From: JBDIAG01 sp963835085
GTDB taxonomy: Bacteria; Actinomycetota; Actinomycetes; Actinomycetales; CAWJMD01
NCBI GenBank assembly: GCA_963835085.1
Contig: CAWIED010000002.1
Coordinates: forward strand, 62,001 to 126,000
DNA length: 64,000 nucleotides
Reading direction: 5' to 3'
Shown here: positions 37,249-45,740 of the stretch, in pieces
Position numbering within the stretch: position 1 is the stretch's first letter
Layout of the letters: every line of letters starts with the position of its first letter
Notes under the pieces: generated by a model
Told to the model about the DNA's origin: nothing
The model's input: the letters and a program-made list of their open reading frames with translations, nothing else
Databases searched by the model: none
Translations under genes and position numbers: made by a program

Positions 37249-38952
37249 CTACTGCTGGCGGATGCGGATCGCCAGGTCGGTGACCTGCTGATAGATGGAG
37301 TGCTTCTCCTTCATCAGCTCACGCACCTTGCGGTTGGCGTGCATCACCGTGGTGTGGTCGCGGCCGCCGAAGGCTGCGCCGATCTTCGGCAGCGACAGAT
37401 CGGTCATCTCACGGCACAGGTACATGGCTACCTGTCGGGCCGTCACCAGGATGCGCGAGCGCGAGGCGCCGACGATGTCCTCTTCTTTGAGCTCGAAGTA
37501 GTCGGCCGTCTTGGTGATGATGAGTGCCGCGGTGATCTCGTGCTGCTGCTCACCGATCAGGTCTTTGAGCACTGACTGTGCGAGGTCGAGATCGACGTGC
37601 TTCTTGCTCAGGTTCGCGAAGGCGGTGACCCGGATGAGCGCACCCTCGAGTTCGCGGATGTTCGTCGACACGTTGGAGGCGATGTACTCCAGGACGTTGT
37701 CGGGCGCATCGAGGCGATCAGCGGCCGCCTTCTTGCGCAGGATGGCGATGCGCGTCTCGAGGTCAGGCGGCTGCACGTCGGTGAGCAGCCCCCACTCGAA
37801 GCGCGAACGCATCCGCTCCTCGAACCCCGACAGTGCCCGAGGGGCGACGTCGGAGGTGATGACCACCTGCTTGTTGGCCTGATGCAACGCGTTGAACGTG
37901 TGGAAGAACTCCTCCTGAGTCTGCACCTTGCCCTGGAGGAACTGAATATCGTCGATGAGCAGAATGTCGACGTCGCGATATCGGTGCTGGAAGACCGAGG
38001 CGCGGTCGTCGCGGATCGAGTTGATGAACTCGTTCGTGAACTCCTCGGAGTTGACGAAGCGCACCTGAACGTTGGCCCACAGGTGCTGGGCATAGTCGCC
38101 GATCGCATGCAGCAGATGCGTCTTGCCCAGGCCGGACTCGCCGTAGACGAAGAGCGGGTTGTAGGCCTGCGCCGGTGCCTCGGCCACCGCGACAGCGGCG
38201 GCGTGCGCGAAACGGTTCGACGAACCGATGACGAAACGGTCAAACGTGTACTTCGGGTTCAAGCGAGCTGGTTCGGTCTGGCGGTTGTCACGAGGACGGC
38301 GACCCGGGACGGCGATTCCGTCGGTGGGCGGCGGCCCGAACCGCTCCGCCTCGGGGGCTCGCCCCGCAGTGGCGAAGCCTGCAACGGGGGATCGTCCCGG
38401 CTCGGTGTCGGCTCTGGCCTCCAACCGCGACTCGACCTGAGCCGCATGACCGGCGTCGAGACGAATGGCCTGCCCCGATGTCAAGACCGAGGAATCACCC
38501 GGATGCGGCCGCGGGATCAGCGGCGACGCGGCCGACCCGGCCTCGTGATCGGCGAGGCTCTCATGCGCTCTCAGGTGGCCGTCGAAGGTGAAGTGTTCGT
38601 CGCTGTGCTGCGGGGAGGGTGCCAGAGTCTGGGCGTCACCGGCCGAGCGGTTCTCGGCGGCGAACTGCTGAGTATCGAGCTCGCGAAGGGCCACCGGGTC
38701 GACGATCACCCGCAAGAGCAATCCGGGCTGGTCGAGCTGGTTCTGCAGGATGTCGAGCACCGACGAGCGGAGCCGGTCTTCGATCATCCGCTTGGTGAGG
38801 TCGTTGGGGGCCAGGAGCATGAAGGTGCCGTCTACCAGGGCGACAGGCCTGGTCAGATCGAGAAAGGCCGACAGCGCCGACGAGACCTGGAAGTCAGTCT
38901 GAAGCGTCTCCATGACGGTGGCCCAGGTGGCGGTCAACTCTGCCTGATCCAC
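37249..38952 (-). CDS. dnaA: DnaA replication initiator
   Basis: This 567-residue AAA+ protein melts oriC. Domain I spans about 1-90. A long Ala/Pro/Glu-rich linker (about 95-230) follows. The ATPase domain has GESGLGKTHL at 271-280 and LLIDDIQFLQG. Domain IV carries the DnaA-box signature GGRDHTTVMHANRKV. GTG at 38952 is chosen because GGAAGG lies 8 bases upstream; a TTG at 38973 has no ribosome site. The linker is longer than in E. coli, as in other high-GC actinobacteria. Confidence 0.97.
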   Translation of the reverse strand: MDQAELTATWATVMETLQTDFQVSSALSAFLDLTRPVALVDGTFMLLAPNDLTKRMIEDRLRSSVLDILQNQLDQPGLLLRVIVDPVALRELDTQQFAAENRSAGDAQTLAPSPQHSDEHFTFDGHLRAHESLADHEAGSAASPLIPRPHPGDSSVLTSGQAIRLDAGHAAQVESRLEARADTEPGRSPVAGFATAGRAPEAERFGPPPTDGIAVPGRRPRDNRQTEPARLNPKYTFDRFVIGSSNRFAHAAAVAVAEAPAQAYNPLFVYGESGLGKTHLLHAIGDYAQHLWANVQVRFVNSEEFTNEFINSIRDDRASVFQHRYRDVDILLIDDIQFLQGKVQTQEEFFHTFNALHQANKQVVITSDVAPRALSGFEERMRSRFEWGLLTDVQPPDLETRIAILRKKAAADRLDAPDNVLEYIASNVSTNIRELEGALIRVTAFANLSKKHVDLDLAQSVLKDLIGEQQHEITAALIITKTADYFELKEEDIVGASRSRILVTARQVAMYLCREMTDLSLPKIGAAFGGRDHTTVMHANRKVRELMKEKHSIYQQVTDLAIRIRQQ

Positions 38953-39402
38953 GCATCCAACCTTCCATTGCAATGGCAGTCCGCCGGCGGGTATAGCCCA
39001 TCCACAGAGTTTTCCACAAGCTGTGGGTAAGGTGCGCTGACGGCCCGCCCCGGGCTATGCCCGAGGAACGCGTGCGGATCCCCCCGTCGTCGCTGAAACA
39101 CTGAACGCCGGACGCTACCGCCTGCGGTGGACGGTAGACAAGCCCGGAGGGCCTGGCTTCGTGAGGTCTAGCGTGTCGCAGCCTAGTTCACTCGCCGTCC
39201 AGTGATAAACCGGGTCGTTTGCGTACAGGTCGCACGGTCGTGGGTTTGACCGTCCGTCGGGCTGGCCCGTACCGTGGTGTGTTGCCGTTCGACCGTTGAA
39301 GCCTGCCCTCCGGGCATGGCAGTGAACGGTTCGAACACCCGACCTTGGATCAGTCCTGGCCTTCGTGATGCCGACGAGGGCTCGAATTCTTGTGGAGCCA
39401 CA
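38953..39402. promoter_or_regulatory. dnaA-rpmH divergent region with DnaA boxes
   Basis: This 450-bp gap feeds dnaA (minus) and rpmH (plus). DnaA-type boxes are TTTTCCACA (39010-39018), TGTGGGTAA (39022-39030) and CCATCCACA (38998-39006), 46-78 bp upstream of dnaA. They suit autoregulation by DnaA. The rest (39040-39400) must hold the rpmH leader and promoter; I see no certain box. Confidence 0.6.
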
Positions 39403-39540
39403 GTGAGCAAGCGAACCTTCCAGCCGAACAACCGTCGCCGGGCCAAGACCCATGGCTTCCGGCTGCGGATGCGTACCCGTGCGGGTCGCGCGATTCTGTC
39501 GGCCCGCCGCCGGAAGGGCCGCGCCGAGCTCTCGGCCTGA
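39403..39540 (+). CDS. rpmH: 50S ribosomal protein L34
   Basis: This 45-residue basic ribosomal protein reads SKRTFQPNNRRRAKTHGFR and ends GRAELSA. GTG at 39403 matches the conserved MSKRTFQP start. It is the first gene of the rpmH-rnpA-yidD-yidC-jag run. Confidence 0.97.
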   Translation: MSKRTFQPNNRRRAKTHGFRLRMRTRAGRAILSARRRKGRAELSA

Positions 39541-39553
39541 TCGTTGCTCCACG

Positions 39554-39961
39554 GTGCTGCCTGCACCCAATCGGCTGCGCCGTCCGGCGGATTTCGCCGC
39601 GACGATCCGACACGGCGTGCGCGCCGGTCGGCGCACGCTCGTGGTGCACTTAGGCGGGCCGAGCCATGCCGGCGACACCGACAGCGATCCCACCCCCGAA
39701 GCCTCGGTACGGGTGGGGTTCGTCGTCTCGAAGGCCGTTGGCAATTCCGTGGTGCGGCATCGAGTGGCACGTCGGCTTCGGCACGTTGCCGCTGAAGAGC
39801 TTCGCTCGGGTCAGTTGCAGAACTCTCCCGCGGGCACCTGCGTGGTGGTTCGTGCGTTAGCTCCAGCGGCGGCAGCCTCGTCGGCGGAGTTGCAGACCGA
39901 GTTCAGGTCTGGCCTCGCGGCTGCGGTGCGCAAGGCGGCCGGTCGTGGCGCACACAACTAA
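39554..39961 (+). CDS. rnpA: Ribonuclease P protein component
   Basis: This 135-residue protein helps RNase P RNA trim tRNA 5' ends. The RNR motif region is visible as VGFVVSKAVGNSVVRHRVAR followed by RLRHV. The N-terminus NRLRRPADFAATIRHG is typical. GTG at 39554 lies 13 bases after rpmH. Confidence 0.94.
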   Translation: MLPAPNRLRRPADFAATIRHGVRAGRRTLVVHLGGPSHAGDTDSDPTPEASVRVGFVVSKAVGNSVVRHRVARRLRHVAAEELRSGQLQNSPAGTCVVVRALAPAAAASSAELQTEFRSGLAAAVRKAAGRGAHN

Positions 39962-40032
39962 TCGGGCGCATTCTTGGTACATCTAGACGGGTAAACCCAG
40001 CTGGTAGACCTGAACGTGAGGGAAGGACGGTA

Positions 40033-40482
40033 GTGGCTGCAGCAGGCAAAGTCGCGGGCTGGGTGCTGGCTGTGCCGCGCCAGGCGGGGCTGCTTTTGCT
40101 GCGTATCTACCAACTGTTCATCTCGCCTTTACTGCCGTCTACCTGTCGCTTCTACCCCTCGTGCTCTGCATATTCAGTTCAGGCGTTGAGTCGGCACGGT
40201 CTGCTCTGGGGCTCGTGGCTGACGGCCCGCCGTTTGTTGCGATGCCATCCGTGGAACCCTGGAGGCGTTGACGACGTCCCGATGGAGGGGTGGCGTGAAG
40301 CCTGCGGCCTGACGCCACGCGCATCGGCCGATCTGCCCACGTGCTCGCACGCGGCTCCCACTGACGTTCCACTCGTTCGACCGGGGGCTTGCGCACCGGC
40401 CGGCCCTACGGCCTCGGCCGATGCTCCTTCGGCGGTTTCGGCCGCTGTCCGTCCCGCGGTCTCGACCGCACAGTCCGCCTGA
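40033..40482 (+). CDS. yidD: YidD membrane protein insertion factor
   Basis: This 149-residue protein has the YidD core in residues 15-90: LLRIYQLFISPLLPSTCRF and YPSCSAYSVQAL with conserved Cys, then RLLRCHPWNPGGVDDVP. It helps YidC-dependent insertion. A 55-residue Ala/Pro/Thr tail is extra. GTG at 40033 follows GGAAGGA. Confidence 0.93.
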   Translation: MAAAGKVAGWVLAVPRQAGLLLLRIYQLFISPLLPSTCRFYPSCSAYSVQALSRHGLLWGSWLTARRLLRCHPWNPGGVDDVPMEGWREACGLTPRASADLPTCSHAAPTDVPLVRPGACAPAGPTASADAPSAVSAAVRPAVSTAQSA

Positions 40483-40515
40483 ACCGCGTACGCACAAACC
40501 TGGGAGTCCGCCTCC

Positions 40516-41523
40516 GTGTTGTCGACCATTCTGCAGCCCATCGAATGGGTCGTGGCCTGGATCATGGTCCAGTTCCACAGCCTGTTCTCGTCGATCGGGA
40601 TGAATCCCGCCTCCGGGTGGACGTGGGCCTTGTCCATCGTCGGCCTGGTGGTCGTCATCCGGATCTGCCTGATTCCGTTGTTCGTGAAGCAAATCAAGGC
40701 CTCACGTGGGTTGCAGCTCATCCAGCCCGAGATGCGCAAGATCCAGGACAAGTACAAAGGCAAGAAGGATCAGGCCTCTCGCGAGGCGATGTCGCGCGAG
40801 ACCATGGAGCTCTACAAGCGCACGGGAACAAACCCGTTCTCCTCGTGTCTGCCGATCCTGCTGCAGATGCCGATCTTCTTCGCGCTGTTCCGGGTGCTCA
40901 ACGACAACATCGTCAACAAGAAGCCGATCGGGGCGCTGACGCACGAACTGGCAGCGCAGGCCGACAGGTCGACCCTGCTCGGGGCGCCGTTGTCGGAGAC
41001 CTTCATGCACACCGACATCTTCAGCGTGAAGGTGTTGACCATTGTGCTCATCGTGCTGATGACGGCCTCGACGTTCATCACGCAGAAGCAGCTGATGACG
41101 CAGAACATGCCTGCGTCGGCCATGGAATCGAACCCGTTCATGCAGCAGCAGAAGATGATGCTGTACATCTTCCCGCTGGTGTTCGCCATCTCCGGTATCA
41201 ACTTCCCGATTGGTGTGCTCGTCTACTGGCTGGTCACCAACATCTGGTCTATGGGCCAGCAGTTCGTGGTGATCAGGCGGATGCCCGCTCCGGGCTCGCC
41301 TGCTGAGAAGGCCCTGCTGGAGCGTCGTGCGCGTCGCGGGAAGGGCCCGATCCAAGCTACGGGCGGCCTGCTGAGCCTGCGCAAGGGCAGCCAGACTGTC
41401 GAGGAGCCGGTGGAAGAGTCCGCGGAGCGAAAGGGCCAGCGCGCCCAACCCAAGCGTAAAGACCGGCAACGACGAGGCTCAGCGTCCCAACCGAAGGACG
41501 CGACTCCGCCCGAGACCGTCTGA
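40516..41523 (+). CDS. yidC: YidC membrane protein insertase
   Basis: This 335-residue insertase moves proteins into the membrane alone or with Sec. The core has PLFVKQIKASRGLQLIQPEM and the family loop LLQMPIFFALFRVL. Five transmembrane helices are visible. The C-terminus is basic (RKDRQRRG), a likely ribosome contact. There is no N-terminal periplasmic domain, as in Gram-positives. GTG at 40516. Confidence 0.95.
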   Translation: MLSTILQPIEWVVAWIMVQFHSLFSSIGMNPASGWTWALSIVGLVVVIRICLIPLFVKQIKASRGLQLIQPEMRKIQDKYKGKKDQASREAMSRETMELYKRTGTNPFSSCLPILLQMPIFFALFRVLNDNIVNKKPIGALTHELAAQADRSTLLGAPLSETFMHTDIFSVKVLTIVLIVLMTASTFITQKQLMTQNMPASAMESNPFMQQQKMMLYIFPLVFAISGINFPIGVLVYWLVTNIWSMGQQFVVIRRMPAPGSPAEKALLERRARRGKGPIQATGGLLSLRKGSQTVEEPVEESAERKGQRAQPKRKDRQRRGSASQPKDATPPETV

Positions 41524-41563
41524 GCCCCTTGATTTCGAGTAGTTCCCGCCCGGAGGAAGCCTG

Positions 41564-42271
41564 ATGACTGACCAGACGAGTGTGCCCGCCGCCGACAACC
41601 CGGCCGCTACCGGCTCACTGACCGACCCGAGCCCGGTGTCGGAGACTCTTACTTCTACTTCGGAGTCCGAAGCGGGCGTTGAGGTGGAAGCTGTTGTGGC
41701 AGAAGAAGTTTCGCCCACGGAGCCGGAGGTTGACGCCCCGTCGACCGACCCGGCTGGCGACGGGGCTGCCGAGCGTTCCCCGGCGAAGTCAGGTGACCCC
41801 TCCCGGTTGGAAGAGGAGGGTGACGTGGCAGCCGACTACCTGGAAGAGCTGCTCGACATCCTCGACCTCGACGGCGACATCGACATCGATGTGGAGAATG
41901 GGCGGGCGTCCGTCTCGGTGGGCGACGCCTCAGGCGCGCGGTCGTTGCGTCGCCTCGTGGGCTCCGACGGTGAGGTGCTGGAAGCCCTGCAGGAGTTGAC
42001 CCGGTTGGCGGTGCAGACCAAGACGGGCGAGCGGACGCGCCTGATGCTTGATGTGGCCGGGTTCCGCAAGGGCCGTCGCCGCGAGCTGGAGTCGTTGGCA
42101 GCCGAGACCGTGGAGCGGGTTCGCACTGGCGGTGAGCCGGTGTCGCTTGATCCGATGTCGCCGTTCGAACGTAAAGTCATTCACGACGTAGTGGCCGACG
42201 CGGGTCTGCGCAGCGAGTCTGAGGGCGAGGGCGGGCAGCGGCGCGTCGTCGTGCATCCTGCGTCGGCCTGA
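41564..42271 (+). CDS. jag: Jag/KhpB-type KH-R3H RNA-binding protein
   Basis: This 235-residue protein has a disordered acidic start (1-85). A KH-like domain spans about 88-160, with LVGSDGEVLEALQ. The R3H domain (about 165-230) has the RKGRRREL and MSPFERKVIHDVV segments. Jag/KhpB binds small RNA and affects envelope growth. ATG at 41564 follows GGAGGAAG. It lacks the classical N-terminal Jag domain. Confidence 0.92.
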   Translation: MTDQTSVPAADNPAATGSLTDPSPVSETLTSTSESEAGVEVEAVVAEEVSPTEPEVDAPSTDPAGDGAAERSPAKSGDPSRLEEEGDVAADYLEELLDILDLDGDIDIDVENGRASVSVGDASGARSLRRLVGSDGEVLEALQELTRLAVQTKTGERTRLMLDVAGFRKGRRRELESLAAETVERVRTGGEPVSLDPMSPFERKVIHDVVADAGLRSESEGEGGQRRVVVHPASA

Positions 42272-42308
42272 CGGTATCCAGCGTGACAGTGGGCCCGTCG
42301 GGCACGAC

Positions 42309-42322
42309 GTTTCACGTGAAAC
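42309..42322. other. parS site 1, upstream of rsmG
   Basis: GTTTCACGTGAAAC is the palindromic core of the parS consensus bound by ParB. It ends one base before the rsmG ATG at 42324, overlapping its ribosome-binding region. Confidence 0.93.
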
Positions 42323-42323
42323 C

Positions 42324-43014
42324 ATGACGGAACCCTTGCCAGCGCCGCCACTCGCGGCCGTCGAGCTCTTCGGCGACCGACTCGGGCTGGCCATTCGCTT
42401 TCACGCACATCTGGCATCCACGGGAGTCGAGCGAGGCCTCGATCGGCCCCCGAGAGGTGCCGAAGCTGTGGGAACGCCACCTCCTCAACTGCGCCGTGGT
42501 CTGTCCTCTGGTAGACGACCATGCCCGAGTCGTCGATGTCGGCAGCGGCGCCGGCTTGCCGGGAATCGTCTGGGCCATTGCCAGACCCGATCTCTCGGTG
42601 ACGCTTGTGGAATCACTGTTGCGCCGCACTACCTGGCTGGGTGAAGTGGTCGACGACCTAGGGCTACCGGTGCGGGTGCTACGGGGTCGAGCCGAAGAGG
42701 TGCGCCGGCGTGCCCCTGAATTGCTCGGGGCCGATGTGGTCACCGCGCGCGCTGTGGCACCGCTGGCAACCCTGGCCGGCTGGACGGTGCCGCTCATGGG
42801 CCCGGACGGCCAGGTGCTTGCGCTGAAGGGTGCCACAGCTGGTGACGAGATCGCTCGGGACCGGGACCGGTTGGCCAAACTGAAGGTCGCGGCCGAGTTG
42901 ATCGAGTGCCGAGTGCCGTTGAGTGAGGCGGCTTCCAGGAATGAGCTTGGCGAACGACTCGGCGACGACGAGGTGAGTCGGGTCGTGCGATTGCGTCGCG
43001 TGCGTCGTACGTAA
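42324..43014 (+). pseudogene. rsmG: rsmG (16S rRNA m7G527 methyltransferase), apparent frameshift
   Basis: RsmG methylates G527 of 16S rRNA. The first part (42324-~42440) encodes FGDRLGLAIRFHAHLASTG, then VERGL. The rest (PKLWERHLLNCAVV, VDVGSGAGLPGIVWA, VTARAVAPL) reads only in the +1 frame from about 42450. One extra base near G42441 or in the C run 42447-42451 explains it. The SAM-binding site is intact downstream. If real, the enzyme is lost. ATG at 42324. Confidence 0.85.
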
Positions 43015-43631
43015 TCGTCTCGAAGGGCCTGTTTCCTTTGCATGGCATGCAGATCCCAGTTGTGGCGCCGACTGACCTCGCCTAGGTCGTCCAGCCGTCA
43101 TGTTGTCCGTGGGGGTGTCACCACGTTGGTGACGGATCGGCGAAGAATGTGACGGGTGGACGCGCAATCGTGTCGGATCTGGGATACGAAGCCGGGCCGG
43201 CCCGCAAGATCAGCCTCCTCCGGCATAACTTGGTGCAGCCACGGCATCCACCGAGCGGTCTCGTGATGCAGACAGGCGCCGAGTGGTCGGCTTTGCTGCC
43301 AGTGCTGAGATGACCGGAATCCGGCTCGCTTTGGCGCAGGCACCTGGGGTCTTGTGCTCAGCCGGCTCTTCGAGTCTGGTACCGGCGCCGGATTCCGGAC
43401 ACCGTGCGTGGTCGCAGCCGGGGCCGATGACGTTGCATCGGTTCTGAGCGATTGGAATTCGGCTCACTGCGCCTGGGCAAAGTTCCCGAGGTCAGCAGGT
43501 AACGGAGGCTGCGAGTTGGCCCGGTGGGAGCTTCTCTCACTGGGAGGCGAGCCGATTCGGCAGAAGCGCTGAGGAATCTTGCGGCGCACCAAGTGGGGTC
43601 CGAGTAACCGTCGGTGGTCACATCTAGGATC
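43015..43631. other. Gap rsmG-parA with dispersed repeat, otherwise unrecognised
   Basis: This gap of about 600 bp contains the repeat copy B at 43086-43172. The rest (43173-43631) has no gene I recognise on either strand. It must hold the parA promoter if parA is not transcribed from rsmG. Confidence 0.5.
43086..43172. repeat. Dispersed palindromic repeat, copy B
   Basis: This matches copy A at 282-369 over some 85 bases. The centre is a perfect palindrome GTCACCA-CGT-TGGTGAC. The conserved flank is GGCGAAGAA-x-GTGAC. Copies lie about 43 kb apart. Confidence 0.6.
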
Positions 43632-45740
43632 GTGACCGTGAACGCGTCCTCCATCACGAGCATCACGGCTAGTCAGGTATGCCCAGGTCTGGGCTGGCCC
43701 ATCGTCACCGCCAAAGCATCCCCCTCACCGGTGGGCTGGCAAGGATTGGCGGCGGATCGAACTGATAGCGATGGTGCTGGCAGTGAGCCTGATGAAGGAT
43801 CGATTGGCTCCGATGACTCCGAGGACGAGGCATCCGGTACGACAACGGAAACCCTGCCGGTTCGACCGGATAGCGACGCCGGCTCTCATGAGGGGGCGGA
43901 CGTGCATCCTACGGAACCTGCGGTGTCCGCCCGAGAGATTTACTCAACCGAGTGCATTCAACTCCCAGCGCCTAGGTCCGAACGTGCTGCAGGGGTGATT
44001 CCCTCGCCCGGGTCTCCCCAAGGTGTTTCACGTGAAACAGCTGGAGGCCCTGGCGATGGGACAGCAGGCGAAGCGCCCCCCGCAATCGACGCTCCTGACT
44101 CCGATCACGCACGGTGCACTGTGCTGGCGCACGCGGTTTCACGTGAAACCGAGCAGCAGCTTGCGGAGCACTCGGCCGCACTGAACCCGACCGCTGACCT
44201 GGAGGCGGCATCTCTATCGCCGACGCCGGAAGTGACGTGCACGGGGCCAGACCTGGAGGGGGGCACGCTGCGCGACGGAGCCTGGCCGGAGATCGCCCCG
44301 GAGAAGATCGATCCGGAACAGCAAACGCAGGAAGCGGCAAGCCCGGGCGTGGCGACGCAAGACGAGAAGACCCATGACGGCGCGAGGCATGACGGGGTGA
44401 TTCACGAGGACGGGGTTACGGAGATCGAAGGGACACGGAACGGGGTTAGGCAGAACGGGGCGGCACAGATCGGGGTTACGCAGAACAGGGCGACCCGCCC
44501 GAAGGAGCCGCTGGAGCTGCCGGAGCCTGTGTTTGAGCAGTTCGTCCCGACGCGTGCAAACGCGCCTGTAGATCCCATGACGCCCGCGGCTTCCCAGCTT
44601 GCTTCCCGAGGAACGGTTCCCGTTTCACGTGAAACTGATCAGGATCCATCAATCCCGGAGGATGCGGAGTTGCCCGTTCAGTCAGGTCGCGTCGGTCATC
44701 AGGCCTCGACCACAGTAGGCACAGGAGAGACCGTCAGCCCTGACCTCACCGCGCGGCCGGAGAGCGCCTCCGAGGTTTCACGTGAAACGGGTGCGCTAGG
44801 TGACCCAGGCGAGCCGACTCCAGAGAGAACCGGGACTCGATCCGTCATCGCTGACGGCAGCTCTACCGGAGTCTCTACCGGAGCGGCCACTCCCGGCTTG
44901 CCCCCGCTACCGAGGCCTCAGCACACGCGGACGATCACGATTGCGAACCAAAAGGGGGGCGTAGGCAAGACGACCACCGCCGTCAATCTGGCAGCAGCGC
45001 TGGCACTCTCGGGGCTGAACGTCTTGGTCATCGACCTGGACCCGCAGGGAAACGCCTCCACGGCACTAGGTGTGGATCACCGCGAGGGAACTCCGGGTCT
45101 CTACGACGTGCTTATCGAATCCCGCCCCATCGCAGAGGTCGTCACCGTCAGCGACAGTCTGCCCCGGGTGTGGGTCGTGCCCGCGACCATCGATCTTGCC
45201 GGTGCGGAGATCGAGCTCGTGCCGATGGTGGCTCGTGAGACTCGGCTGCGCGGTGCGCTACAGGCCTACATCGACTATCGCGATCGAGCAGGTCTTGAAC
45301 GACTCGACTACGTCATGATCGATTGCCCGCCGAGTCTGGGCCTGCTCACGGTCAATGCCTTGGCTGCAGCAGAAGAGGTTTTCGTACCCATTCAGTGCGA
45401 GTACTACGCACTCGAGGGCGTACAGATGCTGCTCAATAACGTTGAGCTGATTCGCCGACATCTGAATCCGCATCTCCATGTGTCGACGATGCTGCTCACG
45501 ATGTTCGACGGACGTACTCGGCTGGCCGCAGACGTGGTCCGAGAGGTGCGCGAGCACTTCCCAGAGCTGGTGTTGTCAGCTCTTGTGCCGCGGTCGGTAC
45601 GGATCTCCGAGGCACCGAGCAATGGTCAAACCGTGCTCACGTTTGACCCCAACTCCAGCGGAAGTCTGTCGTACCTGGCGGCAGCCACCGAACTCGTCAA
45701 CCGAGGCAATATCTCAGTGAACAAGGAGCGCAGCGCGTGA
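43632..45740 (+). CDS. parA: ParA chromosome-partitioning ATPase with long N-terminal extension
   Basis: Residues ~425-702 are a standard ParA: NQKGGVGKTTTAVNL (Walker A near 439), VLVIDLDPQGNAST, DYVMIDCPPSLG. It moves the ParB-parS complex. About 425 residues precede this. They are disordered and acidic, contain a degenerate DG/NG repeat and four VSRET peptides, each encoded by a parS site. Mycobacterial ParA has one such VSRET in a short extension. GTG 43632 follows TAGGA; a later start (for example ATG 44578) is possible. parB overlaps its stop (GTGA). Confidence 0.9.
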   Translation: MTVNASSITSITASQVCPGLGWPIVTAKASPSPVGWQGLAADRTDSDGAGSEPDEGSIGSDDSEDEASGTTTETLPVRPDSDAGSHEGADVHPTEPAVSAREIYSTECIQLPAPRSERAAGVIPSPGSPQGVSRETAGGPGDGTAGEAPPAIDAPDSDHARCTVLAHAVSRETEQQLAEHSAALNPTADLEAASLSPTPEVTCTGPDLEGGTLRDGAWPEIAPEKIDPEQQTQEAASPGVATQDEKTHDGARHDGVIHEDGVTEIEGTRNGVRQNGAAQIGVTQNRATRPKEPLELPEPVFEQFVPTRANAPVDPMTPAASQLASRGTVPVSRETDQDPSIPEDAELPVQSGRVGHQASTTVGTGETVSPDLTARPESASEVSRETGALGDPGEPTPERTGTRSVIADGSSTGVSTGAATPGLPPLPRPQHTRTITIANQKGGVGKTTTAVNLAAALALSGLNVLVIDLDPQGNASTALGVDHREGTPGLYDVLIESRPIAEVVTVSDSLPRVWVVPATIDLAGAEIELVPMVARETRLRGALQAYIDYRDRAGLERLDYVMIDCPPSLGLLTVNALAAAEEVFVPIQCEYYALEGVQMLLNNVELIRRHLNPHLHVSTMLLTMFDGRTRLAADVVREVREHFPELVLSALVPRSVRISEAPSNGQTVLTFDPNSSGSLSYLAAATELVNRGNISVNKERSA
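44024..44039. other. parS site 2, inside parA (perfect consensus)
   Basis: TGTTTCACGTGAAACA is identical to the 16-bp parS consensus. In the parA frame it encodes the VSRET peptide. Confidence 0.95.
44135..44150. other. parS site 3, inside parA
   Basis: GGTTTCACGTGAAACC keeps the 14-bp palindromic core and differs from consensus only at the two outer bases. It encodes VSRET in frame and is 111 bp from site 2, a multiple of 3. Confidence 0.93.
44621..44636. other. parS site 4, inside parA
   Basis: CGTTTCACGTGAAACT has an intact 14-bp core and reads VSRET in the parA frame. Confidence 0.92.
44774..44789. other. parS site 5, inside parA
   Basis: GGTTTCACGTGAAACG has an intact 14-bp core and reads VSRET in the parA frame. 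It is the nearest of the sites to the ParA ATPase domain. Confidence 0.92.

Noticed and set aside
37597..39030. Plus-strand frame of 477 codons opposite dnaA
   Set aside because: Antisense to DnaA and spans its promoter; no protein family features.
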